Assembly: GCF_051857475.1 (NCBI RefSeq)
Contig: NZ_JBPZGZ010000001.1
Coordinates: 558,001-622,000, forward strand
Reading direction: 5' to 3'
DNA: 64,000 nucleotides
DNA from: Pelomonas sp051857475
GTDB lineage: Bacteria > Pseudomonadota > Gammaproteobacteria > Burkholderiales > Burkholderiaceae_C
This document shows, piece after piece, positions 58,326 to 64,000 of the stretch. The translations under genes and the position numbers were made by a program. Below the pieces are notes generated by a model that had not been told where the DNA came from, made no database searches, and worked only from the letters and a program-made list of their open reading frames with translations. Each line of letters begins with the position of its first letter. Position 1 is the stretch's first letter.

Positions 58326-58538
58326 TCAGTACAGCTTCTTGGGCAGCTGCATGCTGCGCACGCGCTTGTAGTGGCGCTTGACGGCGGCAGCCTTCTTGCG
58401 CTTGCGCTCGGCGGTGGGCTTTTCGTAGAACTCGCGGGCGCGGAGTTCGGTCAGCAGGCCCAGCTTTTCGATGGTGCGCTTGAAGCGACGCAGGGCGACG
58501 TCGAACGGCTCGTTTTCCTTGACGCGGATGGTGGTCAT
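58326..58538 (-). CDS. rpsU: 30S ribosomal protein bS21
   Basis: A 70-residue basic protein, the standard length. [20 protein letters not shown] is the family start, followed by [20 protein letters not shown] and the basic end [15 protein letters not shown]. bS21 helps position mRNA at initiation. AAGGAA precedes the ATG. A promoter with TTGGCA-18-TACAAT lies upstream at 58659-58688. The divergent or adjacent BaiN-like gene lies beyond this promoter. Confidence 0.98.
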
Positions 58539-58658
58539 GTATTTCCTTCAGATTGCGCTCGGTGTTCGCAGCTAGTTTCAGCAGCAGGTTCCGGATTACT
58601 GCGTCACTTCTTGACGACGGCAGCGAATCGACGCGCGGGTTTGCCAGCAAAGCCGAGG

Positions 58659-58688
58659 ATTGTAGCCGGGAAATCAAGGACTTGCCAA
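58659..58688 (-). promoter_or_regulatory. Probable rpsU promoter
   Basis: On the minus strand TTGGCA (58688-58683) is followed after 18 bases by TACAAT (58664-58659), both close to the sigma-70 consensus. It lies 121 bases before the rpsU ATG, past the end of the BaiN-like gene at 58696. This leaves a long leader for possible regulation. Confidence 0.6.
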
Positions 58689-58695
58689 GATTTGC

Positions 58696-59913
58696 TCAGG
58701 CGGACGCGAATGAGTCGGCCATGGCCCGCGCGCAGGCGGCCGCACTGGCCCAGGCCCACTGGAAGTTGTAGCCCCCCAGCCAGCCCGTCACGTCGACCAC
58801 TTCGCCGATGAAATACAGGCCCGGCAGGCGTTTGCTCTCCAGGGTCTGGGAGCTGAGGTCTCGGGTCGAGACGCCGCCACGCATGACCTCGGCCTTGCGC
58901 CAGCCCTCGTCGCCGCTGGGCATCAGCTGCCACTCGTGCACGCTGCGGCCCAGGCGCTGCAAGTCGGCGTCGCGGCATTCGGCCAGCGGCTTGGCGGCGT
59001 CCAGTCCGGCGCGTTCCAGCCAGGCCGAGGCGAGGCGCTGGGGCAGGCGGGCGGCGAACTCGTTGCCGAGCTGGCGCCGTGACGCCGTCTTGGCTTCGAC
59101 GAGTTCCTTGTCCAAGTGCAGTTCCGGCGCCAGATTCAGCTGCAGCGCCTGGCCGTCGGTGCGGTAGCTGGATATCTGCAGGATGGCCGGGCCGCTGAGG
59201 CCGCGGTGGGTGAACAGCAGGTCTTCCAGGAAGCGCATGCGCGTCTTGCCGCTGCCCACGCTGACCTCCACGGGCAGTGACAGGCCGGCCAGGGCGGCGA
59301 AGGGGGCCCAGGCATCCGGGTCGAAGGTCAGCGGTACCAGGGCAGGCCGTGGTTCGACGATGGCATGCTCGAAACGCTTGGCCAGGCGCAGTCCCCAATC
59401 GCTGGCACCAATCTTGGGCACCGGCAGGCCGCCGGTCGCGACGACCAGCCGGGGCGTGCTGACAGGGCCCTGGCTGGTGTCCAGCTCGAAGCCACCCCCA
59501 GGCAGCTGCCTGACGTCCGCCACGGTGCAGGGCTGCCAGCGCGTGACGCCGCCGGCCTCGCACTCCTTGACCAGCATCCGGATGATCTGCTCCGCGGAGT
59601 CGTCGCAAAACAACTGGCCTTTGTGCTTCTCATGGAAGGCGATGCCGTGGCTCTGCACCAGCTTGATGAAGTCCTGGGATGTATAGCGTGCCAGGGCCGA
59701 GCGACAGAAGGCCGGGTTTTCGGACAGGAAGTTGGCCGGCCCTGCGTCACGATTCGTGAAATTGCACCGGCCACCTCCCGAAATACGAATTTTTTCGGCC
59801 AGCTTGGGTGCGTGGTCGATCAGCAGCACCTTGAGCCCGCCTTGGCCGGCCAGGCCTGCGCAGAACAGGCCTGCAGCCCCCGCACCCACCACCACCGCAT
59901 CGAATCCCTGCAT
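58696..59913 (-). CDS. BaiN/HI0933-family flavoprotein
   Basis: A 405-residue FAD-dependent oxidoreductase. The N-terminal FAD-binding motif is VVVGAGAAGLFCAGLAGQGG, followed by the family hallmark ISGGGRCNFTN with the following loop, and LVVATGGLPVPKIGASDWG. The C-terminal GLYFIGEVVDVTGWLGGYNF is the second FAD contact region. Members include BaiN and YhiN-like proteins; some reduce enones or accept flavin as cofactor, but most are uncharacterised. The ATG at 59913 follows a strong GGGAGGT, so the frame to 59988 is not used. It diverges from the PAS/GGDEF-like gene at 60128. Confidence 0.92.
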   Translation of the reverse strand: MQGFDAVVVGAGAAGLFCAGLAGQGGLKVLLIDHAPKLAEKIRISGGGRCNFTNRDAGPANFLSENPAFCRSALARYTSQDFIKLVQSHGIAFHEKHKGQLFCDDSAEQIIRMLVKECEAGGVTRWQPCTVADVRQLPGGGFELDTSQGPVSTPRLVVATGGLPVPKIGASDWGLRLAKRFEHAIVEPRPALVPLTFDPDAWAPFAALAGLSLPVEVSVGSGKTRMRFLEDLLFTHRGLSGPAILQISSYRTDGQALQLNLAPELHLDKELVEAKTASRRQLGNEFAARLPQRLASAWLERAGLDAAKPLAECRDADLQRLGRSVHEWQLMPSGDEGWRKAEVMRGGVSTRDLSSQTLESKRLPGLYFIGEVVDVTGWLGGYNFQWAWASAAACARAMADSFASA

Positions 59914-59989
59914 AGACCTCCCGTGAATGGGGCGGGATTGTCGTGGGTGGCGGCGTCGAAACTCGTTAGGATTCAGATCAGCTAGCAAA

Positions 59990-60013
59990 CGGGCCTTCTA
60001 GGGGGGAGGCCCG
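59990..60013. promoter_or_regulatory. Hairpin in a 214-base divergent gap
   Basis: CGGGCCT (59990-59996) pairs with AGGCCCG (60007-60013) around ten bases, in the gap between the BaiN-like and degenerate-GGDEF genes. Function is unknown. The gap has no gene, and no riboswitch fold I recognise was found. Confidence 0.35.
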
Positions 60014-60078
60014 ATTCGTGGGGTGGCGCGGTCTTGCTGGCGCCGCTTTGGCCCCACTACAGTCCCCCGACACCCTTG

Positions 60079-60105
60079 GCACTCGCAACTTTTTGTTGCG
60101 AGTGC
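60079..60105 (+). promoter_or_regulatory. Strong hairpin in the leader of the degenerate-GGDEF gene
   Basis: GCACTCGCAAC (60079-60089) and GTTGCGAGTGC (60095-60105) are perfect 11-base complements around TTTTT, ending 22 bases before the ATG. It is not followed by a T-tract, so a role in translation or as a protein or RNA target is more likely than termination. Confidence 0.55.
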
Positions 60106-60127
60106 GTGATCGCATCAAAACGATTTC

Positions 60128-61141
60128 ATGGACATGACCGCTGACCCAACCGCGATGCAGCCGCCACCCGGCAGCCTGGCGCATTGGCTGGCTGGCCATG
60201 GGGAGCTGGGCAGCGACGCGCTGGTCGGCCTGGTCTCGCTGATCGAGCCCCTGGGCAGCCAGGCGGCAATCAAGGCCATGTCCACGGGCCGCTATGTGTT
60301 CGCGAGCGCGGGCCTGGCGCAGATGTTCGAGCGCGAGGCCGTCGTCGGCCACACGGACGCCGAGCTGCTCAAGCCCGATGAAACGACGGCCTTGCGCCGC
60401 GTCGAACAGACGGTCATGGCCCAGCGCCACTCCGTCGTCAGCGAGCACAAGCTGGAAATCAGCGGCCGCCGTCGCGAGTTCAGCGTGACCCGCCTGGCCC
60501 TCAGCTCCGATTTCCTGCTGTCGGTCTGGCACGAGCGCACCGAGGAGCGCCACCGCGAGGCCCATCTGCAGCGCGCCCTGGCCCAGATCGAGCAGCAGCA
60601 ATCCTCGATCGAGCAGATCCGCCGCGAGTTGCAGCAGGGCTCGGGCCGCGACGACGTCTCGGGCCTCTACATGCGCGCCCAGTTCGACGACCAGCTGCTG
60701 CGCGAGATCGACCTGTCCTCGCGCGAGCATCGCGAGTTCGCCCTGGTCATCATTGCGCTGGACGCTTCGTCTGCCATCGCCGGCCTGGGCGACGATGCCC
60801 AGCAGCGCCTGCTCGAAGGCATAGGCCGCATGCTGCGCGCCAACACGCGTGCGATGGACTCGGCCTGCCGCATCGGCCCGCAGCGCTTTGCCGTGCTGCT
60901 GTCCGGCGTCGGCTTGGCGACGGCCCATGCGCGCATGGAGCAGTTGCGCCGCCAATGCGCAGCCCAGATCGTCGTGCTGAACGGCCAGGATCTGGGCCTG
61001 TCCATCTCCATGGGCGTGTCCAGTTTCCCGCACACGGCCTCGCGTCAGGATGAGCTGATGGCGGCCAGCGAGGCCGCCGTTCACGAGGCCCAGCGCCGCG
61101 GCGGCAATCAGGTGGTGCTGGCGTCCATCGCCTTCGGCTAG
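60128..61141 (+). CDS. PAS protein with degenerate GGDEF domain retaining the I-site
   Basis: A 337-residue cytoplasmic protein. PAS domain at about 46-138 (MSTGRYVFASAGLAQMFERE, VSEHKLEISGRRREFSV), a coiled-coil linker (about 140-172), and a GGDEF-like domain at about 175-337. The active-site loop is GPQRF at 250-254 instead of GGDEF, so catalysis is not expected. The allosteric motif RxxD is present as RAMD (241-244), with the normal five-residue spacing. It may thus bind cyclic-di-GMP as a receptor, as PelD does. The stop overlaps the convergent TauE/SafE stop by four bases. A strong hairpin precedes the start. Confidence 0.85.
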   Translation: MDMTADPTAMQPPPGSLAHWLAGHGELGSDALVGLVSLIEPLGSQAAIKAMSTGRYVFASAGLAQMFEREAVVGHTDAELLKPDETTALRRVEQTVMAQRHSVVSEHKLEISGRRREFSVTRLALSSDFLLSVWHERTEERHREAHLQRALAQIEQQQSSIEQIRRELQQGSGRDDVSGLYMRAQFDDQLLREIDLSSREHREFALVIIALDASSAIAGLGDDAQQRLLEGIGRMLRANTRAMDSACRIGPQRFAVLLSGVGLATAHARMEQLRRQCAAQIVVLNGQDLGLSISMGVSSFPHTASRQDELMAASEAAVHEAQRRGGNQVVLASIAFG

Positions 61142-61946
61142 AGCTCGCTCAGGCCTTTGTAGAGCATGTAGGCCGCGAGCGCGAACAGCAGCATCGCGAA
61201 GACCTTCTTCAGCTGCGCCACATCCATGGCATGGGCCGCACGCGCGCCCAGTGGCGCCATCGTCACGCTGGCCGTGGCGATCAGGGCCAGGGCGGGCAGA
61301 TAGAGATAGCCGAAGCTGCCCGGCAGCGCGGGCTCGAGCCCCCAGCCGCCGACGAGATAACCCACGGTGTTGGCGACGGCGATGGGGAAGCCCAATGCCG
61401 CGCTGGTGGCCACCGCAAAGTGCACCGGCACATTGCACCAGACCATGAAGGGCACGCTGACAAAGCCGCCGCCAGCGCCCACCAGGCCGGACAGCGTGCC
61501 GATGCCCGCACCTGCACCGAACTGGCCGGCCGCGCCGGGCATCTGGCGGCTGGGCGCCGGCCGTCTGTTGCGCAGCATCTGCCAGCCCGAGAAGCTGACG
61601 AAGGCGCCAAAGACCAGGGCCAGCCAGGCCCCTTTCAGCAGGGCGAACAACCCAGCGCCCGAGAGCAGGCCGCCGGCAAGGATGCCCGGCGCCAGGCCCT
61701 TGACGAGGTCCCAGCGCACGGCGCCCCGCTGGTGGTGGGCGCGCACGCTGGACAGCGAAGTGAACATGATGGTCGCCATCGAGGTGGCAATGGCCATCTT
61801 GACCGCCAGGCCCGGCTCGACGCCACGCTGGTTCAGGATGAAGGTCAGGATGGGCACCATCAGCATGCCGCCGCCGATGCCGAGCAGGCCCGCCAGGAAG
61901 CCGGCTGCCAGGCCCAGGGCCAGCAGCTCGGCGACGAGGCCGGCCG

Positions 61947-61950
<4 letters not shown>
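61138..61950 (-). CDS. TauE/SafE-family membrane transporter
   Basis: A 270-residue membrane protein with about eight helices and the two TauE repeats: GFLAGLLGIGGGMLMVPIL at the start and GTLSGLVGAGGGFVSVPFMV in the second half. Both glycine-rich loops are typical of the family, which exports sulfite or other organosulfur or anionic compounds. The ATG at 61950 (MTAGLVAEL) lies inside the last four bases of the EVE gene, so it is translationally coupled. The frame to 62103 is a shadow. The substrate is unknown. Confidence 0.9.
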
Positions 61951-62405
<455 letters not shown>

Positions 62406-62439
62406 GGGCCGATGCTAAGGGAGGGGCGCGGAAAAGAGG

Positions 62440-62618
62440 TGTCCACCGCAATCCTGGGGGCCGAGATCCTGAACACCCAGGGGTAATCAGGTGGGCGAGG
62501 TCAACCGGACTTCGGGTTCATCTGACGCGAGACGATCACGCCCGTCCGGCATTTTCCAAGCCCTTGCTCATAGAGCATCGGATGAAGGAAATAAAGCCCC
62601 AGAGGAAAGCGATGGACG
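62440..62618 (-). ncRNA. ssrS: Candidate 6S RNA
   Basis: The 229-base gap between zapA and the EVE gene has no protein frame of note and is placed exactly where 6S RNA lies in many proteobacteria. Read on the minus strand, the two ends can pair: CTGGGGC near 62601 with GCCCCCAG near 62457, and CGC at 62611-62609 with GCG at 62449-62447. An inner GGGCG/CGCCC stem and other pairs leave a rod with a central unpaired region. The length of about 165-180 bases fits. I could not fold it by computer, so boundaries are approximate. 6S binds the sigma-70 RNA polymerase in stationary phase. Confidence 0.6.
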
Positions 62619-62634
62619 GAACGGATTCTACGAC

Positions 62635-62934
62635 TCAGAGCAGTTGCCCATCGTGTCCAAGCGCCTCATCCAGTCTCTTGATGAGGGTATCCATGTCGGG
62701 ACTTGCAAGCGATGTTGCCGACGGTGCGTCGCGTGGCACTTCGGCGAGCTGATAGGCCAGGTTCAGAGCAGCCAGCACGGCAATGCGCTCGCGTGCCTTG
62801 ACCTTGCCGGCGTCGCGGATGGCGCTCATCTCGCGGTCCACCTGGGCGACGGCCGAGCTCAGCGCGGCCTCGCCGCCTTCGGGGCAGCCGAGCAGATAGC
62901 TCTGGCCCATGATGGTCACTTCCATCTGCTTCAT
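62635..62934 (-). CDS. zapA: Cell division protein ZapA
   Basis: A 99-residue ZapA. The N-terminal dimerisation domain is MKQMEVTIMGQSYLLGCPEG, then AALSSAVAQVDREMSAIRDA, and the helix KARERIAVLAALNLAYQLAE. ZapA bundles FtsZ filaments at the Z ring. It is about 10 residues shorter than E. coli ZapA at the C-terminus. The start overlaps the stop of the zapB-like gene by ATGA. Downstream lies the candidate 6S RNA, the common arrangement. Confidence 0.95.
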   Translation of the reverse strand: MKQMEVTIMGQSYLLGCPEGGEAALSSAVAQVDREMSAIRDAGKVKARERIAVLAALNLAYQLAEVPRDAPSATSLASPDMDTLIKRLDEALGHDGQLL

Positions 62935-63146
62935 GGCTGCTGTTCTTCTTTCGAGGCTTCGACGGGCAGGCGTTCGAGCAGCGCGTCAACGCGTGCGCGT
63001 GCGGCGTTCAGCCGCGAGCGCAGGCTGTCGCGCTCCTGCATGATGGCGGTCAGTTGAACCTGCAGCAGCAGATTCGTGCGAAGGATTTCGTCGTGGCGCA
63101 GCAGCAGGCGCTCCACGCGTTCGGTCAAGTCGTTCAGGCTGGCCAT
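62931..63146 (-). CDS. ZapB-like coiled-coil protein (TIGR02449 type)
   Basis: A 71-residue almost wholly coiled-coil protein, MASLNDLTERVERLLLRHDE then TAIMQERDSLRSRLNAARAR. Its length and position before zapA fit the TIGR02449/ZapB-like family, which links ZapA to other division components. It has no membrane segment. The stop overlaps the zapA start by four bases. The gap to nth upstream is 13 bases. Confidence 0.9.
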   Translation of the reverse strand: MASLNDLTERVERLLLRHDEILRTNLLLQVQLTAIMQERDSLRSRLNAARARVDALLERLPVEASKEEQQP

Positions 63147-63159
63147 GGATGGGCTCGAA

Positions 63160-63807
63160 TCAGGCGGCGGCCGCAGATTTTAGTTGGCGACCGTAGTCGC
63201 ACTCGTTGATGACGGCACAAACATTGCAAAGCGGCTTGCGCGCCTGGCAGACATAGCGGCCGTGCAGGATCAGCCAGTGATGGGCATCGACGCTGTAGGC
63301 CGGCGGCACGCGCTTGAGCAGGCCGAGCTCGACGGCCAGTGGCGTCTTGCCCGGCGCCAGGCCGGTGCGGTTGCTGACGCGAAAGATATGCGTGTCGACG
63401 GCCATGGTCGGCTCGCCGAAGGCGACGTTGAGCACGACATTGGCCGTCTTGCGGCCGACACCGGGCAGGGCTTCCAGCGCCTCGCGCGTGCGTGGCACTT
63501 CACCGCCATGCAGGTCGATCAGCATCTGGCAGGTCTGCAGCAGGTGCTTGGCCTTGCTGCGGTACAGGCCGATGGTCTTGATGTGGCTCTCCAGCCCTTC
63601 GGTGCCCAGGGCCAGGATCTGGGCCGGCGTGTTGGCGACGGCGAACAGGCGCTTGGTGGCCTTGTTGACGCCGACGTCAGTGGCCTGGGCCGACAGCAGC
63701 ACGGCCGTCAACAGCTCGAAGACGCTGGAGAACTCCAGTTCCGTCTGGGGGGCCGGATTGGCGGCTTTCAGCGTGGCGAAGAAGCGTTCGATCTGCGCGG
63801 CGTTCAT
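63160..63807 (-). CDS. nth: Endonuclease III
   Basis: A 215-residue DNA glycosylase/AP lyase that removes oxidised pyrimidines. Visible are the helix-hairpin-helix LPGVGRKTANVV with catalytic Lys120, the catalytic Asp138 in VDTHIFRVSNRTG, and the C-terminal iron-sulfur cluster C-x6-C-x2-C-x5-C (CQARKPLCNVCAVINEC). The ATG at 63807 (MNAAQIERFF) is used; the longer frame to 63879 overlaps rsxB. It lies 10 bases after the rsxB stop. Confidence 0.97.
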   Translation of the reverse strand: MNAAQIERFFATLKAANPAPQTELEFSSVFELLTAVLLSAQATDVGVNKATKRLFAVANTPAQILALGTEGLESHIKTIGLYRSKAKHLLQTCQMLIDLHGGEVPRTREALEALPGVGRKTANVVLNVAFGEPTMAVDTHIFRVSNRTGLAPGKTPLAVELGLLKRVPPAYSVDAHHWLILHGRYVCQARKPLCNVCAVINECDYGRQLKSAAAA

Positions 63808-63817
63808 GCCGGCATTG

Positions 63818-64000
63818 TCATGTGCGTTTGGCTCGCGCCCGCGCAAGGGCTGCCTCGATGGCGGCGCGTTTGCGATCAAGCTGGGCGGGATCCGTGATGC
63901 TTGACGCCGCCGGCAGGTCAGCCAGCTTGGCCTCGACCTTGGCCGCCAGTCGAGCGTCGTTCTCCTCGGCCTCGCGATGGCGGCGCAAGCGCTTGAAACC
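63818..64000 (-). CDS. rsxB: C-terminal end of RnfB/RsxB electron transport subunit
   Basis: The open frame enters from the right edge and ends at TGA 63820-63818, giving the last 60 residues. The segment is basic and helical (GFKRLRRHREAEENDARLAA, then IEAALARARAKRT at the end). This resembles the C-terminal tail of the Burkholderiales form of RsxB, usually encoded next to nth as here. The iron-sulfur core lies outside the window. The complex uses an ion gradient to reduce soluble partners and keeps SoxR reduced in E. coli. Identity rests on context and tail style. Confidence 0.75.
   Translation of the reverse strand, partial: GFKRLRRHREAEENDARLAAKVEAKLADLPAASSITDPAQLDRKRAAIEAALARARAKRT

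Noticed and set aside
59914..60127. Cyclic-di-GMP riboswitch in the leader of the degenerate-GGDEF gene
   Set aside because: The gap has hairpins, but none of the conserved core of GEMM-I or GEMM-II could be recognised.

Overview
The window is one gene-dense, high-GC stretch of bacterial chromosome with the codon use and gene content of a betaproteobacterium. The best fit is the Burkholderiales (Roseateles/Rubrivivax/Pelomonas-like). This rests on gene order and protein style: pyrG-kdsA-eno-ftsB, zapB-zapA-(6S RNA)-EVE protein, rsxB-nth, divergent yjgA/pmbA, a Bug-type tricarboxylate-binding protein and 16-strand porins. No rRNA, tRNA, CRISPR array, prophage, integrase or insertion sequence was seen, and no gap between genes exceeds 300 bases. 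The region is mostly core chromosome with accessory metabolic and sensory genes. LAYOUT. 1-1141: edge-truncated secreted protein and a FrnE-like DsbA oxidoreductase. 1273-4638: a tight three-gene operon of outer-membrane barrel, phosphate-binding-like periplasmic protein and HAMP-PAS-GGDEF diguanylate cyclase. 4726-6753: yghU and small conserved genes. 14750-6855 (minus): an eight-gene co-oriented run with a periplasmic binding-like protein, DUF455 ferritin-like protein, two DMT exporters, an omega-amino-acid aminotransferase, a phytase/esterase-like protein, a PIG-L deacetylase and an aspartoacylase-family deacylase. 14833-16310: gamma-carbonic anhydrase and Hsp33. 16440-19940: a 1,166-residue orphan membrane protein with a large periplasmic domain. 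20853-21838: a LysR regulator divergent from an NmrA-like gene, with a dyad operator between them. 34231-22456 (minus): binding-like protein, hydrolase, pyrG, kdsA, DUF1330, DUF2339, DUF3999, eno, ftsB, pnuC and a NadR-like kinase. REP-like repeats lie around kdsA and pyrG. 38707-34237 (minus): LysR, Bug protein, mutS. 38830-41251: porin and secreted alpha/beta hydrolase, divergent from that LysR. 41317-48493: TonB-like protein, suhB, trmJ, cysE, a His-rich membrane protein and a propeller-GGDEF sensor. 48497-53891: small membrane/secreted proteins, mog, yjgA, a serine hydrolase, pmbA. 53995-57319: a TRAP transporter split into convergent halves. 57417-61141: a DUF442 phosphatase-like protein, yqeY, rpsU, a BaiN-like flavoprotein and a PAS protein with a degenerate GGDEF domain. 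61138-64000 (minus): TauE/SafE, EVE, candidate 6S RNA, zapA, zapB-like, nth and the end of rsxB. HOW IT WORKS TOGETHER. The core parts serve nucleotide and KDO synthesis, glycolysis, division, DNA repair, redox stress and molybdopterin maturation. Several transport modules feed catabolism: TRAP, Bug/porin/hydrolase, DMT and PnuC. Three GGDEF proteins suggest substantial cyclic-di-GMP signalling: two with intact active sites, and one dead enzyme that keeps the RxxD allosteric site. The most novel candidates are the 1,166-residue membrane protein, whose Shine-Dalgarno lies partly in a hairpin, the barrel/binding-protein/GGDEF operon, the I-site-retaining degenerate GGDEF protein, and the kdsA/pyrG intergenic repeat family.
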